Positions 1 through 9,327 are shown, numbered from the stretch's first letter. The stretch: DNA of 64,000 bases from Bradyrhizobium guangdongense (GCF_004114975.1 NZ_CP030051.1:310001-374000), one strand, 5' to 3'. The notes: generated by a model not told the origin, from the sequence alone. Numbers and translations are program-made.

Positions 1-1187
1 AGCATCAGGCCCGCGGCGGTCAGCAGTGCGACCTCGACGCCGGCATAGTCGGTGAGATGGCCCCAGCCCCAGGCGCCGATGGCGATGCCGCCTGATATCG
101 AGGCCTGGAATGCGGCGAGCGAGCGTCCGGCGACCCAGCGCGGCGCCGACAGTTGCACGCCGATATTGAACAGCGCCACGGCGGCCATCCAGACCGCACC
201 CGCCAGCACCAGCGCGGCCGCCGTCAGCACCGGTTCGGTCGAGAGCGCAAGCGCCGCCATCGCGAACGCCATCGAGATGGTGCAGGCGCGGATCGCGGCC
301 TCGCCGCTCATCCGCTTGCGCAGCTCGTGAATGTTGAGCGCGCCGACCACGGCGCCCATGCCGAAAGCGCCGAGCATGATGCCGTAAGTCTGCGCGCCGC
401 CATGCAAGAGGTCGCGGGCCACCAGCGGCATCAGCGCCATCACAGCGCCGCCGATCAGGCCCATCACCAAGGTGCGCAGCAGCACGATCTTGATCGGCGG
501 CGAATTGGTGATGTAGCGGAAGCCCGAGACCATGGCGCGGTTGAGCTTCTCCCGCGGCAGGCGCGACGGCTCCGTGGTCCGCCGCCAGAGCAGCAGCACG
601 ACCAGCAGCGGCAGGTAGAGGAGCGCGTTGCAGGCGAATGCCGCCACCGCGCCGGCTGCGGCGACAATCACGCCGCCGACCGCGGGGCCGAAGCTGCGTG
701 CGATGTTGTAGCTGATCCCGTTCAGCGCCACCGCCGACGGCAACGCGTCCGGCGGCACCTGCTCGCTGACCGACGACTGCCAGGCCGGTCCGAACAGCGC
801 GTTGCCGCTGCCGACGACGAAGCAGAAGGCCAGCAGGGATTCCGGGGCGATCAGCTTGAGCCCGGCGAGGACCGTGAGCGCGGAAGCGCCGGTCAACGCG
901 ATCATCAGCGCGACGAGCGTTACGATACGGCGGTCGTACATGTCGGCGATGGCGCCGGCCGGCATCGAGATCAGCATGATCGGCAGCATCAGGGCGGTCT
1001 GCACCAGTGCTACCTTGTCGGCAGAGGCCGCCATCTGCGTCATCGCCCAGGCCGCGCCCACGCCCTGGATCAGGAGGCCGAGGTTGGAGAGCAGGCTGGC
1101 GAGCCAGATGCGCCGGAATACGGTGTAGCGGAGGGGGGCGGTGATGCCGTCGGCGGAACGTCTCTGACGGTTCGTCTGCTCGGTCAT
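1..1187 (-). CDS. MFS transporter, partial (3' end outside window)
   Basis: Inner-membrane major facilitator superfamily permease, read on the minus strand from an ATG at 1187. The reading frame stays open to the window edge, so the C-terminus is missing. The N-terminus begins MTEQTNRQRR and is followed by alternating hydrophobic segments. The cytoplasmic loop MYDRR between the second and third helices is the classic MFS loop-2/3 motif. Overall it resembles the EntS-like (MFS_3) exporters, which also have a short charged N-terminus. The substrate cannot be read from sequence. It is transcribed divergently from the Tat-hydrolase gene at 1324, with about 136 bp between them. Confidence 0.85.
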   Translation of the reverse strand, partial: MTEQTNRQRRSADGITAPLRYTVFRRIWLASLLSNLGLLIQGVGAAWAMTQMAASADKVALVQTALMLPIMLISMPAGAIADMYDRRIVTLVALMIALTGASALTVLAGLKLIAPESLLAFCFVVGSGNALFGPAWQSSVSEQVPPDALPSAVALNGISYNIARSFGPAVGGVIVAAAGAVAAFACNALLYLPLLVVLLLWRRTTEPSRLPREKLNRAMVSGFRYITNSPPIKIVLLRTLVMGLIGGAVMALMPLVARDLLHGGAQTYGIMLGAFGMGAVVGALNIHELRKRMSGEAAIRACTISMAFAMAALALSTEPVLTAAALVLAGAVWMAAVALFNIGVQLSAPRWVAGRSLAAFQASISGGIAIGAWGWGHLTDYAGVEVALLTAAGLM

Positions 1188-1323
1188 ATCCCCTTCCCAG
1201 TCGTCTGGCAGAAATGGCCTCATGATTCCGGCGTCTTCAGTGATGCCTGCGAAAGTCCTTCGCTGTCCAGTGGTTAGGCCGCTATAAGCGGTGCAAAGAC
1301 ATGGTTTTACCGGGGAGGAACAG

Positions 1324-2694
1324 ATGAAGCTGTCACGACGGACGATCCTGCAAGGTGCGGGCGGCCTCGCTTTCGCGGTTGCGAACTTACCGATGGACGC
1401 GCTGGCGCAAGCGCCGTCCGCGGCTGCAGGCACGGAGGCGCCGCCGATCCTGTTCGTTCACGGCAATGGCGATTACGACGCGCTCTGGATGACGACGCTG
1501 TGGCGGATGGAATCAAATGGCATCGCGCACGGTCGCATGATGGCGGTCAATTTCACCAATCCCACCGCGCGCACCGACGACACGGTCGAGCAGGCCAATC
1601 GCTCCTCGACCGAAGATCAGCGACGCGAGCTTGCCGCCGCCATCACTGAATTGAAGCGCCGCACCGGCGCGTCGCGCGTCGCGCTGGTCGGCAATTCGCG
1701 CGGCGGCAATTCCATCCGCAACGTCATCAAGAATGGCGGAGCCGGCGATGTCAGCCACGCCGTTCTGTGCGGCACGCCCAATCACGGCGTGTTTGCGCTC
1801 GATGATCTCCTGGGCAGCGAGTTCAACGGACGCGGCGCCTTCCTGCGCGGCTTGAACGAGGGTGACAGCGAGGTCACGCCCGGTGTCGCCTTCCTCACCT
1901 TGCGCAGCGACGGCATGGACAAATACGCGCAACCCGATGGCCGCTTTATCGGCAGGCCGGGCGTACCGACCAATGTCACGGCTGAAGGGCCGGAGCTGAA
2001 AGGCGCGACCAACCTCGTGCTCGGCGCCATCGACCATCGCGAGACGGCGTATTCTCCGCGGGCGTTCCGCGAGATCTACAAATTCATCGCCGGCCGCGAA
2101 CCCGCGCGTATCGCGATCACGCCGGAGCGGACTGTTCGCCTCGGCGGATTGGTCACCGGCGCTGCAGACGGCGTGCCGACCAACCGTCCGGTTGCCGGGG
2201 CGACAGTCGAGGTCCATCACGTCGATCGCGAGAGCGGCGAGCGCAGAGGCGATGTCGTGCACCGCTCGACGACGGGTGCAGACGGTCGCTGGGGACCGGT
2301 CGAAGTCGAGTCTGCCTGGCCGCTCGAAATCGTCCTGACCTCGCCGGATGCCCCGATCACGCACTTCTACCGTTCGCCCTTCCCGCGCTCTTCCGACGTC
2401 GTGCATCTGCGCGCCGCGCGCCCGTTCACGCCCGAGGACAAGGACGCCGCTGCCGTGGTGATCATGTCGCGTCCGCGCGGCTATTTCGGCCTGCCGCGGG
2501 ACATCGTCCTGTTCGACGGCAAGGAGCCCGCCGACGTCCATTCGGGCGTGCCCGTAGATGCGACAGCAACCCTGCGCCTTTCTGCCAGTGATGTCGGGCG
2601 TAACGTCGTGGCCCAGTTCAACGAAGAACGAATCGTGGCGCGCGCTTGGCCGGCCTCCGAGAACAGGATTGCGGTTGCCGAACTGACTTACTAG
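1324..2694 (+). CDS. Tat-exported alpha/beta hydrolase (esterase/lipase-like)
   Basis: A 456-residue protein predicted to leave the cytoplasm by the twin-arginine route: SRRTILQGAGG at residues 4-14, then a hydrophobic stretch and an Ala-Leu-Ala cleavage region near residue 28. The mature part has HGNGD (46-50), typical of the oxyanion loop, and a nucleophile elbow G123-N-S125-R-G127, so Ser125 is the likely catalytic serine. A C-terminal part of about 180 residues (from about 270) looks like an extra beta-rich domain. The ATG at 1324 is chosen over an in-frame upstream start because GGGGAGGAA lies 5-10 bases before it. A P450 gene follows after 50 bp. The function could be a lipase, an esterase or a polyester depolymerase; the substrate is unknown. 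Confidence 0.8.
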   Translation: MKLSRRTILQGAGGLAFAVANLPMDALAQAPSAAAGTEAPPILFVHGNGDYDALWMTTLWRMESNGIAHGRMMAVNFTNPTARTDDTVEQANRSSTEDQRRELAAAITELKRRTGASRVALVGNSRGGNSIRNVIKNGGAGDVSHAVLCGTPNHGVFALDDLLGSEFNGRGAFLRGLNEGDSEVTPGVAFLTLRSDGMDKYAQPDGRFIGRPGVPTNVTAEGPELKGATNLVLGAIDHRETAYSPRAFREIYKFIAGREPARIAITPERTVRLGGLVTGAADGVPTNRPVAGATVEVHHVDRESGERRGDVVHRSTTGADGRWGPVEVESAWPLEIVLTSPDAPITHFYRSPFPRSSDVVHLRAARPFTPEDKDAAAVVIMSRPRGYFGLPRDIVLFDGKEPADVHSGVPVDATATLRLSASDVGRNVVAQFNEERIVARAWPASENRIAVAELTY

Positions 2695-2744
2695 CTATTT
2701 GCCTGCGCAAGCTTTTACTGGGACGACATCTGCGGGAGAGAGCC

Positions 2745-4112
2745 ATGAACATCGCCAGCGTGCGGCGGCCCATCATCCCCCCGACCCCGCCGCGCGCGCC
2801 GGACGATCTGTCGTTCTTCGGGCGGCTCGCGATGATCAGGCGGAACATGATCGCAACCTGGGGGCAGCGCGCCTATGAGGAAGAGATCATCCAGGGCCGC
2901 TTCTTCCTGCACAAGAGCTTCATCCTGAACCAGCCGGACGCGATCCGGCACGTGCTGCTGAACAATTACGAGAACTACACGCGGACGCCGGCGGGCATCC
3001 GCATGCTGCGTCCGGTGCTTGGCGACGGTCTCCTGCTTGCCGAAGGCCATTCCTGGACATTTCAACGCCGCACGCTGTCGCCGGCGTTCACGCCACGCGC
3101 CACCGCCAACCTCGTCCCCCACATGACGGCAGTGCTCGACGAGACCATTGCGAAGCTGGATGCGCGGACAAGCGAGCCGGTCGATCTGCGCGAGGTCATG
3201 CAGCGGATGACGCTCGAGATCGCCGGGCGCACGATGTTCTCGTTCGGTATGGACCGGCACGGACCGACCCTGCGCAACTTCGTCATGGAATATGGCGAGC
3301 GGCTCGGGCGGGCCTACTTCCTGGACATGCTGCTGCCCGTGTCTTGGCCGACGCCGATGGATCGGGCGCGCGCCCGCTTCCGCGCGCGCTGGACCGAATT
3401 CGTCGCGATGCTGATTGCCGAGCGGCGCACGGCGGGCAAGAAGGAAGGCGCGCCGCCGCGCGATCTGTTCGATCTCATGGACGAGGCGCGCGATCCTGAA
3501 ACGGGCAAGGGGTTTTCCGACGAGCAACTCGTCGACGAGGTCGCGACCATGATCCTCGCGGGTCATGAGACGACCGCGACCGCGCTGTTCTGGGCGCTCT
3601 ATCTGCTTGCGCTCGATCCGGAGACGCAGGAGGAAGTCGCCTTCGAGACATCAGGCGAGCATCTCGACAGCATCGCCGATATCGATCGGCAAAAATTCAC
3701 CCGCGCCGTGATCGACGAGACCGTGCGGCTCTATCCTCCGGCCTTTCTGATTGCCCGCGCCGCGCGCGACAAGGACAATGTGGCGGGCGCTGCCGTCAGC
3801 AGAGGCGATGTCATCATGATCGCGCCCTGGCTGCTGCACCGGCACGAGAAGCTGTGGGATCAGCCGAACGCGTTCATCCCAAAACGCTTCATGTCGAAAG
3901 AGCCGCCCGACCGTTTCACCTATCTGCCGTTCGGCGCGGGGCCACGCGTCTGCATCGGCGCGCCGTTCGCGCAAGCCGAGTCCGTGCTGGCGTTGGCGCG
4001 GCTGATCGGCGCATTTCGCGTCGAGCTCGTCGACGCCGATCCCGTCATTCCGTGCGGTGTTGTTACGACGCAGCCGGACCACTCCCCAATGTTCCGCATC
4101 ACGCGTCGGTGA
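2745..4112 (+). CDS. Cytochrome P450
   Basis: A 455-residue haem-thiolate monooxygenase. Visible motifs are the I-helix A272-G-H-E-T-T-A278 (oxygen activation), the K-helix E325-T-V-R328 (ExxR) and the haem loop FGAGPRVCIG with proximal Cys403. There is no membrane anchor and no fused reductase, so it should need separate redox partners. None is encoded nearby. The AGHETT I-helix and FGAGPRVCIG loop resemble the CYP4/CYP102-like branch, which often hydroxylates fatty acids or alkanes; that is inference. The start at 2745 has GGGAGAG just upstream. The gene sits between a Tat hydrolase and an adenylate cyclase on the same strand. Confidence 0.93.
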   Translation: MNIASVRRPIIPPTPPRAPDDLSFFGRLAMIRRNMIATWGQRAYEEEIIQGRFFLHKSFILNQPDAIRHVLLNNYENYTRTPAGIRMLRPVLGDGLLLAEGHSWTFQRRTLSPAFTPRATANLVPHMTAVLDETIAKLDARTSEPVDLREVMQRMTLEIAGRTMFSFGMDRHGPTLRNFVMEYGERLGRAYFLDMLLPVSWPTPMDRARARFRARWTEFVAMLIAERRTAGKKEGAPPRDLFDLMDEARDPETGKGFSDEQLVDEVATMILAGHETTATALFWALYLLALDPETQEEVAFETSGEHLDSIADIDRQKFTRAVIDETVRLYPPAFLIARAARDKDNVAGAAVSRGDVIMIAPWLLHRHEKLWDQPNAFIPKRFMSKEPPDRFTYLPFGAGPRVCIGAPFAQAESVLALARLIGAFRVELVDADPVIPCGVVTTQPDHSPMFRITRR

Positions 4113-4162
4113 CGGGCGATCGCCCGGCCGATGGCGTGATCCAACAAAGACAGAGTGACGCC

Positions 4163-5572
4163 ATGAGCGACATCCAGGCCCAGTTTTCCGTTCTCAAGCA
4201 GACGGCCGATCCCGTCGTCGTCGAGGCCATCGCCGAGCTGATCGCCAGTGGCCACGATCGCGACCTCAACCGCATCAATGTGCTGGATTTTGCTGATCGC
4301 GCCGGGCTCGATCAGGAGAAGGTGATATCCGGATTCCTGCACGCCTCGCGGCTCGGTCTGTTCGACATGAGCTGGAACGTGCTGTGTCCCGGCTGTGGCG
4401 GGGTCTTGGGCGCGCATACGACGCTGAAATCGCTCAAGCACGAAGACTACAATTGCGCGCTCTGTGCAGCCGGATACGAGGCGTCCGTCGACGAGATGGT
4501 CGAGGTGGCTTTCACCGTCAGTCCGCGGGTCCGCCGCATCGGTGCTCACGATCCCGACACGTTGCCGATCTGGGAATATGTGCGGCAGATGTTCTGGAGC
4601 TCCGGCGTCGACATCGACGAACAGGCCTTTTCACGCCTGATCAACGATGTGACGCTCGAAGCGCTGGAACTGCCCGCCGGTGAAAAGGCGATTCTCTCGC
4701 TGAACCTGCCTAGCCAGTTCATCATCGTGTTCGAGCCGGTGACCCATTCCGCCCATTTCCTGGATGTCCAGGGCGAGCCGACCAGCGAACGCCAGCAGCT
4801 TTCGATCATGTTCAACAAGCTGGAGGCGCCGACCGGGACCACGGTGGTGCGCCCCGGGCCGATGCGCCTCACATTGGAAAATCAATCGGGCAATCGCGTC
4901 TTGCCCTCGGTCTGGATCGCCGCCGACGCACTGCACGAGATGCTCGGCAAGCGCAAGCCGATCCTCACCGCCAAGCGAATGCTGTCGAACCAGACCTTCC
5001 GCGACGTCTTCAAGGCCGACAATCTCAATGTCGACCAGCGATTGAAGATCACGTCCCTGACCTTCCTGTTCACAGACCTGAAAGGATCTACGGCGCTGTA
5101 CGAGCGGGTCGGCGACCTCAGCGCCTTCGATCTGGTGCGCGCGCACTTCCGAGCGCTGCTCGAGATCATCGCCGCCGAGAAAGGCGCCGTCGTGAAGACG
5201 ATCGGCGACGCGGTCATGGCGACCTTTGTCAGGCCCGAACACGCGATCACCGCGGGGCTGCGCATGCGTGCTGCGATGGATGACCTGAACAAGGAGCGCG
5301 GTGCCAAGGACCTCGTGCTCAAGATCGGCATCCACGAAGGCCCGTGCCTTGCGGTGATGTTGAACGAGCGGCAGGATTATTTCGGTCAGACCGTCAACAT
5401 CGCCGCGCGCGTGCAGAGCCTGTCGACCGCGCAGGAGATTCACGTCACCGGCCCCGTCCTGGATGCGCCCGCGGTCGCCGAGATTCTCCAGCGGCGCGAG
5501 ATCAAGCCGATCCAGAAGCAGGCGGCCTTGCGCGGCATCGCCGACAAGATGGTGGTGTACGAGATACCGTGA
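4163..5572 (+). CDS. DUF5939 / class III adenylate cyclase
   Basis: A 469-residue soluble protein. The C-terminal class III cyclase domain begins at about residue 295. Metal-binding aspartates are D305 (FTDLKGST) and D349 (KTIGDAV). K345 and D405 (DYFG) fit adenine recognition, and N412/R416 (VNIAAR) are the transition-state residues, so a complete ATP-cyclising site is visible. The N-terminal region matches the DUF5939-type sensory module. It contains two CxxC pairs, C75-x2-C78 and C98-x2-C101, spaced like a small zinc ribbon. Start at 4163 (ATG), about 50 bp after the P450 stop, so co-transcription is plausible. The product would be cAMP; the signal sensed is unknown. Confidence 0.9.
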   Translation: MSDIQAQFSVLKQTADPVVVEAIAELIASGHDRDLNRINVLDFADRAGLDQEKVISGFLHASRLGLFDMSWNVLCPGCGGVLGAHTTLKSLKHEDYNCALCAAGYEASVDEMVEVAFTVSPRVRRIGAHDPDTLPIWEYVRQMFWSSGVDIDEQAFSRLINDVTLEALELPAGEKAILSLNLPSQFIIVFEPVTHSAHFLDVQGEPTSERQQLSIMFNKLEAPTGTTVVRPGPMRLTLENQSGNRVLPSVWIAADALHEMLGKRKPILTAKRMLSNQTFRDVFKADNLNVDQRLKITSLTFLFTDLKGSTALYERVGDLSAFDLVRAHFRALLEIIAAEKGAVVKTIGDAVMATFVRPEHAITAGLRMRAAMDDLNKERGAKDLVLKIGIHEGPCLAVMLNERQDYFGQTVNIAARVQSLSTAQEIHVTGPVLDAPAVAEILQRREIKPIQKQAALRGIADKMVVYEIP

Positions 5573-5797
5573 GGCGGCGGTCGGTGGCCGCCACACTCTC
5601 CGTCGTTGCGCTCGCAATGACGCGATGGAGGCGGCGTACGCTATCAGGATCGGATGAACCCGGTCGAGGCGCCGAGATTGCCGAAACGTAATGCGGCGCG
5701 CGGAACTGACGCACGTTGCGCCGGTTGAATTTCCTGCTCATATAATGCTGGTAACCGCGTGCTTCCCTCGCGGCGTCATCGATTTCGGTAGGATCTT

Positions 5798-6286
5798 ATG
5801 CTCGACGGCCTGCGCCAATTCATCGCCGACATTGTTGCTCCCCAAGCCCAGGACCGTGCCTTCGGCGACAGCGATTATCGGCTGGCGGCGACTGCGCTGC
5901 TGATCCACGTGGTCTCGCTCGACGGCCAGCCGACGCCGGCCGAGCAGCGCAAGCTGCATAGTTTGATCGAAAGCCATTTCAAGCTCGATCGCGGCACCGC
6001 CGATCGGCTGATCGCCGACGCGACCCAGGTCGAGGGCGAGGCGGTCGATCTCTATCACTTCACCAGCGTCATCATGCGCTCGCTCGACGAAGAGGGCCGC
6101 AAGCGCATCGTCCAGATGATGTGGGAGCTGGTCTATGCCGACGGTCAAGTCACCGAGTTCGAGGACAACGTGGTCTGGCGCGCTTCCGACCTGCTCGGCA
6201 TTTCCCAGCGCGACCGCATCGAACTGAAGCACGCAGTCGCGGACCGCGCCGTCGGTCAGGTCAAGGACAGCGCCGTCGGCGGCTGA
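5798..6286 (+). CDS. TerB-like helical protein
   Basis: A 162-residue soluble protein matching the TerB (tellurite-resistance/co-chaperone) fold family. It is all-helical, with two acidic EF-hand-like segments typical of the family: VSLDGQPTPAEQ near residues 40-51 and VYADGQVTEFED near 112-123. No other ter genes are nearby, so a direct tellurite role should not be assumed. Stand-alone TerB proteins are widespread in Bradyrhizobium and poorly characterised. The ATG is preceded by a GGTAGGA ribosome-binding sequence. A hairpin about 80 bp downstream may end transcription. Confidence 0.85.
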   Translation: MLDGLRQFIADIVAPQAQDRAFGDSDYRLAATALLIHVVSLDGQPTPAEQRKLHSLIESHFKLDRGTADRLIADATQVEGEAVDLYHFTSVIMRSLDEEGRKRIVQMMWELVYADGQVTEFEDNVVWRASDLLGISQRDRIELKHAVADRAVGQVKDSAVGG

Positions 6287-6364
6287 GCCACCGGCAGGCG
6301 CGGTCATTGCCGGTTGTGCGAACCACATGACGAAACTTTAATGTAGCGTTCGCGCGGCCCGATT

Positions 6365-6392
6365 CCGGATTCCTCTGAGAATCCGGGGTTTT
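6365..6392 (+). terminator. Possible terminator after the TerB-like gene
   Basis: Stem CCGGATT (6365-6371) pairs with AATCCGG (6380-6386), followed by GGTTTT. The short tail makes this a moderate-strength rho-independent candidate. Confidence 0.45.
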
Positions 6393-6516
6393 CCCCGCCT
6401 TCCCTGTTGCCCATTCAGGCAGCCATGCTGCCGGTGACGCTTGCCTGTCGCGCGCGGCCTATGCTCCAGTTCCGCCATTAAGTGGCCAAAAGACTTCAAT
6501 TCAAGAGACTGCAATC

Positions 6517-7296
6517 GTGACTGAGCGCGTAACGTTGATCACCGGAGCCTCGGCGGGCATCGGCACGGAGCTGGCGCGTGTGTTTGCCGCGAACGGACAC
6601 CGGCTCGCCCTCACGGCGCGACGTGCCGACCGGCTCGAGGCGCTCGCGAACGAGCTTGCCAGGACGTGCGGCAAGAAGCCGATCGTGATCGCCTGCGATC
6701 TCGAGCAAGCGGATGCCGGCGAACGGATCGCGGCCGCGCTCGCTGCCGAAGAGGTCGAGCTGGACAATCTCGTCAACAACGCCGGCTTCGGCGTCTTCGG
6801 CGATGCCATCGAACGCGACCGCGACGAGCAGGTCGGCATTGTCGACGTCAACGTCCGTGCACTGACCGATCTGTCGCTGCGCTTTGCCGGCCAGCTCATC
6901 AGGAACAAGGGCGGCCTGCTCAATGTCGGCTCCGTTGCCGGCTTCCTGCCCGGTCCCGGCATGGCCGTCTATTACGCTTCCAAGGCCTATGTGATCTCGT
7001 TCACCGAGGCGTTGCGCGCGGAGCTCGCGCCGCGCGGCGTTCGCGTCACCGTGCTGTGTCCGGGGCCGGTGCCGACCGAATTCCAGGAGCGCGCCGGCGT
7101 CGGCTCCGGCCATGATACCGCCATTCTCAACGTCTCCGCCGCTGAGGTTGCGCGGCAGGCTTATCGCGGCCTGATGGCCAACAAACGGGCAGTGCTGCCG
7201 GGATTTGGCATCAAGATTGTGCCGCTCGCGCTGCGTCTTTTCCCGCGCGCCTTCATCCTGTTCGCCACCAGCCGGTTCCAGCGGCGGCGGCATTGA
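6517..7296 (+). CDS. Short-chain dehydrogenase/reductase
   Basis: A 259-residue classical SDR. It has the cofactor motif TGASAGIG (9-16), NNAG (87-90), catalytic Ser139 and Tyr152-x3-Lys156, so the active site is complete. ARR after the second beta strand suggests NADP(H). Translation starts at GTG (6517); no in-frame ATG lies nearby upstream and the Rossmann strand begins at residue 5. It resembles the DltE/YqjQ-like SDRs acting on hydrophobic alcohols or ketones; the substrate is not identifiable. It is followed by an independently spaced amidotransferase-like gene. Confidence 0.88.
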   Translation: MTERVTLITGASAGIGTELARVFAANGHRLALTARRADRLEALANELARTCGKKPIVIACDLEQADAGERIAAALAAEEVELDNLVNNAGFGVFGDAIERDRDEQVGIVDVNVRALTDLSLRFAGQLIRNKGGLLNVGSVAGFLPGPGMAVYYASKAYVISFTEALRAELAPRGVRVTVLCPGPVPTEFQERAGVGSGHDTAILNVSAAEVARQAYRGLMANKRAVLPGFGIKIVPLALRLFPRAFILFATSRFQRRRH

Positions 7297-7425
7297 GGAA
7301 GACGCAAGCCGTCCGTATTGGCCCGGAGCTTGCTTCAGGATCGCTGCAGTGTGCGCAAACTCACACGATGTTAACCATCGCTTAGCTATGATGGCGGCTT
7401 GAACCGATAGCACTCGCAAAAGGCC

Positions 7426-8220
7426 ATGTCGTTTCGAACGGACAGGTTTGGTGGCGCAGAAGTGGTGCCCTTCCCAGGAAGGAGACCGAGCGCGCCCCTC
7501 TCCGAACCCAGGCTTCCGGTTCTGATCGTCCTGCACCAGGAATCCTCGACGCCCGGCCGTGTCGGCAACGCGCTGCGCGCGCTCGGCCATCGTCTCGACA
7601 TCCGCAGGCCGCGCTTCGGCGATCCCCTGCCCGATACGCTCGATGCGCATGCGGGTGCCGTGATCTTCGGCGGCCCGATGAGCGCCAATGATCCGGACGA
7701 CTATATCCGCCGCGAGATCGACTGGATCGAAGTTCCCCTTCGCGAGCAGCGGCCGTTCCTCGGCATTTGCCTGGGCGCGCAGATGCTGGCGATGCAGCTC
7801 GGCGCACGCGTTGCGCCGCATCCGGAGGCGCTGACCCAGATCGGCTATTACCCGATCCGCCCCACTGCGGCTGGGCGCGCGCTCTGTCCGGACTGGCCGG
7901 CGCAGGTGTATCACTGGCATCGCGAAGGCTTTCAATTGCCGCGAGGCGCCGAATTGCTGGCAGAAGGCGATGACTTTCCGGACCAGGCGTTCCGAACAGG
8001 CAATGCGTTCGGCGTGCAGTTCCATCCTGACGTGACCTACGCGATGATGCATTGCTGGACCACGCGCGGCTATGACGGCCTCAGCGCGCCGGGTGCGCGC
8101 GAGCGGCATCATCACTTCGCGGACCGTGCCGTCTATGACGCCGCCGAACGCGCCTGGCTCGATCATTTCATCGACGGCTGGCTGGTACGCCGGCCGGTGC
8201 TGGCCCAAGCGGCCGAGTAA
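7426..8220 (+). CDS. Class I glutamine amidotransferase-like protein
   Basis: A 264-residue protein with a GATase1 fold. The nucleophile elbow GICLGAQ places Cys115, and GVQFHPD places the catalytic His200. The glutamate that normally follows two residues after the histidine (HPE) is Asp202 here, so the triad reads Cys-His-Asp. An N-terminal extension of about 30 residues precedes the first beta strand. There is no synthetase domain, so it is a stand-alone GMP-synthase-like amidotransferase or a peptidase-like relative. A role in releasing ammonia from glutamine or in hydrolysing a gamma-glutamyl compound is family inference. Confidence 0.85.
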   Translation: MSFRTDRFGGAEVVPFPGRRPSAPLSEPRLPVLIVLHQESSTPGRVGNALRALGHRLDIRRPRFGDPLPDTLDAHAGAVIFGGPMSANDPDDYIRREIDWIEVPLREQRPFLGICLGAQMLAMQLGARVAPHPEALTQIGYYPIRPTAAGRALCPDWPAQVYHWHREGFQLPRGAELLAEGDDFPDQAFRTGNAFGVQFHPDVTYAMMHCWTTRGYDGLSAPGARERHHHFADRAVYDAAERAWLDHFIDGWLVRRPVLAQAAE

Positions 8221-8328
8221 TCGCGCGCTTGCGCAGATCCTCCGCGCAAGTCCTTCCATCGCTGAATATGCTAGGCTTGCTGCCGTTGAGTGCGCGCGAA
8301 CGCGTGCCGGGAGCCAAGGGAGAGCGCG

Positions 8329-9141
8329 ATGGCCTACGAGCACATTCTCTACGAGGTGAGCGACAAGATCGCGACCATCACGCTCAATCGTCCCGATCGC
8401 ATGAATGCGTGGACGCCGACCATGGAGCGTGATGTGCGCCAGGCGATGGAAACCTCGAGTGCCGATGACAATGTGCGCGTCATCGTGCTGACCGGTGCCG
8501 GCCGCGCCTTCTGCGCCGGAGCCGACATGGATGCGCTGAAGGGGCTCGATCCCAACGATGTCAGGCGCGCGACGAACCTGCCGCCCTTCGACATGAACCG
8601 CCGTCCGGACTGGCAGACGCGCTACGGCTTCTATCCGTCGATCGGAAAGCCCGTCATCGCCATGCTCAACGGCGCGACCGCCGGCATCGGACTGGTCCAC
8701 GCCCTCTATTGCGATCTGCGCTTTGCTGCCGACAATACCGTATTCACGACGGCTTTCGCGCGCCGCGGCCTGATCGCCGAGCACGGGATTTCATGGATGC
8801 TGCCGCGCATCGTCGGCCACGCCAATGCGATGGACCTGCTGCTCTCGGCGCGGCGCGTTTCGAGCGAGGAGGCGTTGCGAATCGGGCTGGTGAACCGGCT
8901 CTGCTCGCCCGAGAAGCTGCAGGAGGAGACTTACGCCTATGCCCGCGATCTCGCCGATTTCGTCTCGCCGAGCGCGATGGCCGTGATCAAGCGGCAGCTC
9001 TACGAGGTGCCGTTCCAGACCCTGGCCGAAGCCACGATCGAGGCGAACAGGGAGATGATGGTGGCGCTGAACGGCAGCGACTTCAGGGAGGGCGTGGCGA
9101 GCTTCATGGAAAAACGGCCGCCGAGGTTTACCGGGAAGTAG
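8329..9141 (+). CDS. Crotonase-fold protein (enoyl-CoA hydratase/isomerase family)
   Basis: A 270-residue member of the crotonase superfamily. The oxyanion-hole motif FCAGADM (61-67) and the second CoA-pocket segment around G119-IG-L122 are present. Aligning CD at 128-129 to rat crotonase places Val123 and Phe143 where the hydratase needs Glu144 and Glu164, so simple hydratase activity is doubtful. A glutamate at 151 in RGLIAEHG may serve instead. The ATG at 8329 has GGGAGAG upstream; an in-frame GTG at 8290 is less likely. Annotating it as echA-type hydratase would over-state what is visible. Confidence 0.88.
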   Translation: MAYEHILYEVSDKIATITLNRPDRMNAWTPTMERDVRQAMETSSADDNVRVIVLTGAGRAFCAGADMDALKGLDPNDVRRATNLPPFDMNRRPDWQTRYGFYPSIGKPVIAMLNGATAGIGLVHALYCDLRFAADNTVFTTAFARRGLIAEHGISWMLPRIVGHANAMDLLLSARRVSSEEALRIGLVNRLCSPEKLQEETYAYARDLADFVSPSAMAVIKRQLYEVPFQTLAEATIEANREMMVALNGSDFREGVASFMEKRPPRFTGK

Positions 9142-9165
9142 GGGGGAATTCCTCAATCAGTCCGT

Positions 9166-9249
9166 CTTCGCCCTTCGGGCTACGCCGGACACCACGCTTC
9201 ACCCTGTGGGCTCCTCGTGGCTGCGCCACGCGTAGCCCGAAGGGCGAAG
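9166..9249. repeat. Perfect 19-bp inverted repeat abutting tRNA-Ala
   Basis: The arm at 9166-9184 (CTTCGCCCTTCGGGCTACG) is the exact reverse complement of 9231-9249. Each arm itself contains a small CCCTTCGGG hairpin. The structure lies two bases beyond the tRNA 3' end, so it may terminate tRNA transcription or be a REP-type element. Confidence 0.8.
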
Positions 9250-9251
9250 CG

Positions 9252-9327
<76 letters not shown>

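Noticed and set aside
153..1277. 374-residue plus-strand open frame
   Set aside because: It is antisense to the MFS transporter, very rich in Arg, His and Gln, and lacks any domain; a GC-skew artefact.
6496..8784. 762-residue minus-strand open frame
   Set aside because: Runs antisense through an SDR, a GATase-like gene and part of a crotonase gene, all with intact motifs on the plus strand.
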